Source: Pseudomonadota bacterium (GTDB lineage Bacteria; Myxococcota_A; Polyangia; Polyangiales; Polyangiaceae). Taken from it: 7,149 nt of DNA. A program made the translations under genes and the position numbers. The stretch's first letter is position 1. Every line of letters begins with the position of its first letter. The stretch spans positions 1 through 7,149 of the forward strand of contig QGUH01000167.1 in the NCBI GenBank assembly GCA_003242355.1, read 5' to 3'. Below, in pieces: positions 4,945 through 7,149 of the stretch. The notes under the pieces are model-generated. The model did not search any database. It saw only the letters and a program-made list of their open reading frames with translations, and had not been told where the DNA came from.

Positions 4945-5442
4945 GCCTGCGCCGCGGATGCGCGGCAAAAGCTCCGCGAAGTTGCAGGGCTTGGTGTCGG
5001 CGTCGAGCTGCGGCAAAACGATCTTCTCGAGCGCCAAGCGGACCGCGGCCGTGGAGCCGGGGAGCGCGAAGACGAGCGCCGTGCCGCAAAGCGCCGCGAA
5101 CGCCCGCGATTGGATCGCGGCCGCTCCGATCTCGGCGTAGCTCAACATGCGAAACAACTCCCCGAACCCCGGAATGCCCTTCGTGACGAGCGGTGCGATC
5201 GCCTCGGGCGTCACGTCGCGCGCGGTGATGCCCGTCCCGCCGGTGAGCAGCACGACGTCCGCCGCGGCAATCGCGCGCTCGACCGATTCCCGGATGATCG
5301 AGGCTTCGTCCCGCACTATCTCCTTGCTCACGATCGAATGGCCCGCGGCTTCGAGCCGTTCGACGGCGAGCCGACCGCTCGTGTCCGTTTGATGGTTCCG
5401 TGTGTCGCTCACGGTGATGACGACGATGCGTAGTCCGCTCAT
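4942..5442 (-). CDS. moaB: MoaB/MogA-type molybdenum cofactor biosynthesis protein
   Basis: This 166-residue cytoplasmic protein of the MoaB/MogA family binds molybdopterin; active members adenylylate it before molybdate insertion by MoeA. The whole domain is present: ITVSDTR (9-15), TSGRLAVERLEAAGH (21-35), TGGTGITARDVTPEAI (67-82) with the conserved binding loop and Asp, GFGELFR (92-98), YAEIGAAAIQSRAFA (102-116), and LPGST (127-131). The end, DTKPCNFAELLPRIRG, fits MoaB better than E. coli MogA. Whether it is catalytic or a MoaB-like non-enzymatic copy cannot be read from sequence alone. The ATG at 5442 is used because family members start 3-5 residues before the first strand. The open frame upstream of it is antisense to the ggt gene. 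No Shine-Dalgarno sequence is visible, so translation may be leaderless. No other molybdenum cofactor gene is in the window. Confidence 0.92.
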   Translation of the reverse strand: MSGLRIVVITVSDTRNHQTDTSGRLAVERLEAAGHSIVSKEIVRDEASIIRESVERAIAAADVVLLTGGTGITARDVTPEAIAPLVTKGIPGFGELFRMLSYAEIGAAAIQSRAFAALCGTALVFALPGSTAAVRLALEKIVLPQLDADTKPCNFAELLPRIRGAG

Positions 5443-7149
5443 GACGGGAATCAGCCTAGTACATCGGCCCGGAAGCCTCGCGCGGCTGGGGCGGCCGCTC
5501 GCGTCTTTCCTCTTGATGATCGCGCTCGCGGCAGGCTGCACGCGAAGCCCCAGCGGCCCTTCGGCGCGCCCCGCGGAGCACGAGGACACGGCATCGGAGC
5601 CCGCGAAGAAGGCGGCGAGCGCGGAGCCCGCCCCCGAAGCGCCCCTGCCGCCTCCGTTCACCGGAGGCGAGCGATCGGTGGCGAGCGACCGCGGGCTCGT
5701 CGTCGCGGCCGAGGCGCAGGCCGCGCGCGCCGGCGCCCGCATCCTCGCCGACGGCGGCAATGCGGTGGACGCCGCGATCGCCACCGCCATTGCTCTGTCG
5801 GTCACGCATCCGAGCGCGGGCGGGCTCGGCGGCGGCGGTTTCGCGCTCGTGCGCCCGAAGGGCGGACCGACCCGCGCCTTCGACTTCCGCGAAGTCGCGC
5901 CGAAGAGCCTCACGCGCGCGCGCTTCGACAAGATGATCGAGGCCCGCGGCCGCGGCAAAGCCGCGGTCGGCGTGCCCGGATGCGTCGCCGGCCTCGAGCT
6001 GATGCGACGCGAGCTCGGCAGCATGCCATTCGAAAAGCTCGTCGCTCCGGCTCTCGAGCTCGCGAAAAGCGGCTTCGTGCTCGGCCCGTGGCAAGCGCGC
6101 GTGCTCGGGTGGAGCTACCGCGAGCTCTCGCGCGATCCGCGCGTTGCCGCGATCTTCGGCAACGGCAAGCGCCCCAAGCGCGAAGGCGCGCGCATCGTTC
6201 AGCCCGATCTCGCCTGGACGCTCACGGAGCTCGCCAAGAACGGTCCGGAGAGCTTTTACCGCGGCGCGATCGCAAAACGGTTGGCGAGCGCGCTCGCCCC
6301 CGAGGGGCCGTCGCTGGAGGACCTCGCGAGTTATCGCGCGGTGCTGCGCGAGCCCCTCACCTTCCACTACCGGGGGTACGAGCTCGAGACGATGCCGCCA
6401 CCTTCGGCAGGGGGCGTGGCCCTCGCGGGAATTTTGCTCTCGATGCAACGGGCCGGCAGCGAGGTCGAGCCCGGCTCGCCCGACGCCATCCACCTCTTCC
6501 TCGAAGCATCGCGTCGCGCGCAGGCAGAACGAAGGCTCGGCGTGGTGGACCCGGACGCGCTCGCCCCCGCCGAGCTCTCGGCGCGGCTGGCGCGCTGGCT
6601 CGATCCCGCGTTCTGGCTCACGGTTCCGATCGAGCCGCAGCGCGCGACGCCCTCGGAGCGGGTGCATCCCCTCTTCGCCGAGGCGCTCCGCGAAACGGAG
6701 CACACGACCCATCTCTCGGTCACGGATCGCACGGGCATGGTCGTGAGCCTCACGATGACGCTCTCGGCGTCGTTCGGCGCGAAGATCATGGCCGCCGGCA
6801 CGGGCATGTTCATGAACAACTCGGTCGGCTCGTTCGCCTCGATCGCGGACAACCAACCCGTGCCCGGTCGGCGAACGACGAGCTCGATGGCGCCGACGCT
6901 GCTCTTGCGCGGCAAAGATGTGGCCGCCGTGCTCGGCAGCCCGGGCGGGGACACGATTCCGAGCACGATCGCGCAGCTGGTCCACAACCTCGTGGACCGC
7001 AAGCTCCCGCTCGACGCCGCGATCGACGCGCCGCGTTTCCACCACGGCTTCGTGCCGGATACGGCGCGCCACGAGCCCTCGGCACCGAAAGAAATCCTGA
7101 AGGCGCTCGCCGAGCGCGGGCACACGCTCGGGCCCAATCGCCGCTCGTT
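5441..7149 (+). CDS. ggt: Gamma-glutamyltransferase-family lipoprotein (3' end outside window)
   Basis: The first 569 residues of a GGT-family Ntn-hydrolase are visible; the frame is open at the right edge. GGTs are exported, self-cleave and transfer or hydrolyse gamma-glutamyl groups. The signal PLASFLLMIALAAGC ends in probable lipidated Cys33, followed by a Pro/Ala/Glu linker to about residue 75. The large subunit shows GGNAVDAA (105-112), THPSAGGLGGGGF (122-134), DFREVAP with Arg150, and MPPPSAGG (318-325). ETEHTTHLSV places the nucleophile at Thr422, the predicted self-cleavage point; Thr440, SSM (481-483), GSPGG (499-503) and APRFHH (530-535) are conserved. By comparison with E. coli GGT, the residues matching Asn411, Gln430 and Asp433 are all Ser (442, 461, 464), and the lid loop is about 12 residues shorter, so the substrate may not be glutathione. 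The start is uncertain: ATG 5441 gives the shortest complete signal, and in-frame starts exist upstream (5402-5426). About 40 residues are missing at the end. Confidence 0.9.
   Translation, partial: MTGISLVHRPGSLARLGRPLASFLLMIALAAGCTRSPSGPSARPAEHEDTASEPAKKAASAEPAPEAPLPPPFTGGERSVASDRGLVVAAEAQAARAGARILADGGNAVDAAIATAIALSVTHPSAGGLGGGGFALVRPKGGPTRAFDFREVAPKSLTRARFDKMIEARGRGKAAVGVPGCVAGLELMRRELGSMPFEKLVAPALELAKSGFVLGPWQARVLGWSYRELSRDPRVAAIFGNGKRPKREGARIVQPDLAWTLTELAKNGPESFYRGAIAKRLASALAPEGPSLEDLASYRAVLREPLTFHYRGYELETMPPPSAGGVALAGILLSMQRAGSEVEPGSPDAIHLFLEASRRAQAERRLGVVDPDALAPAELSARLARWLDPAFWLTVPIEPQRATPSERVHPLFAEALRETEHTTHLSVTDRTGMVVSLTMTLSASFGAKIMAAGTGMFMNNSVGSFASIADNQPVPGRRTTSSMAPTLLLRGKDVAAVLGSPGGDTIPSTIAQLVHNLVDRKLPLDAAIDAPRFHHGFVPDTARHEPSAPKEILKALAERGHTLGPNRRS
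5453..5458 (-). promoter_or_regulatory. Possible -10 box TAGGCT for a leaderless moaB transcript
   Basis: On the minus strand, GATGTACTAGGCT is followed after 10 nt by the moaB ATG at 5442, with no Shine-Dalgarno sequence between. If real, this promoter lies inside the signal-peptide codons of the divergent ggt gene. Confidence 0.35.

Noticed and set aside
3785..5089. A 434-codon minus-strand frame across DUF971, the glycosyltransferase and the end of moaB.
   Set aside because: The translation is Ser/Arg/Ala-rich low-complexity sequence and crosses three supported genes.
5443..6024. N-terminal extension of moaB to a start at 6024.
   Set aside because: The extension is antisense to the ggt catalytic region, and MoaB proteins are about 160-180 residues.
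5456..7123. A 555-codon open frame on the minus strand opposite the ggt gene.
   Set aside because: It is Arg/Ala/Glu/His-rich with no domain character and lies fully antisense to a well-conserved enzyme. It arises from GC-biased third codon positions.

Overview
This is a high-GC bacterial window. Its strong third-position GC bias leaves long spurious reading frames open on every strand. GC content, two probable lipoproteins, a small outer-membrane barrel and a mix of Shine-Dalgarno-led and apparently leaderless genes fit a Gram-negative bacterium of the Myxococcota/deltaproteobacterial type. That placement is inference; no marker gene is present.

Layout. Positions 2-430 (+) hold the C-terminal end of an MFS transporter cut by the left edge, whose first ~45 bases look error-prone. 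Positions 496-1077 (-) encode a five-helix membrane protein of unknown function. Positions 1224-1706 (+) encode a small, probably lipid-anchored matrixin-type zinc metalloprotease. Positions 1707-2144 are a gene-free stretch with a strong hairpin and the probable promoter of the next gene. Positions 2145-2825 (+) encode a signal-peptide-bearing outer-membrane beta-barrel protein, followed by a perfect 11-bp hairpin. A possible 28-residue ORF (2935-3021) sits behind an ideal Shine-Dalgarno sequence. Positions 3022-3555 have no credible gene but contain a two-part nested inverted repeat. Positions 3562-3909 encode a stand-alone DUF971 protein (zinc-binding, gamma-butyrobetaine hydroxylase N-domain type). 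A family 4 glycosyltransferase (3915-4913) follows 5 nt later, probably in the same transcript. Converging on it is moaB (4942-5442, -), molybdopterin biosynthesis. Divergent from moaB, and apparently sharing a CATG for its start codon, is a gamma-glutamyltransferase-family lipoprotein (5441 to the right edge, +).

The genes do not form one pathway. Four relate to the cell envelope (metalloprotease, barrel, glycosyltransferase, GGT-like lipoprotein). I do not see a phage, CRISPR array, IS element or toxin-antitoxin module. The points most worth a second look are the altered substrate-binding residues and short lid loop of the GGT-like protein, the shared moaB/ggt start site, the 28-aa ORF, and the unexplained hairpins at 1784-1825 and 3104-3154.
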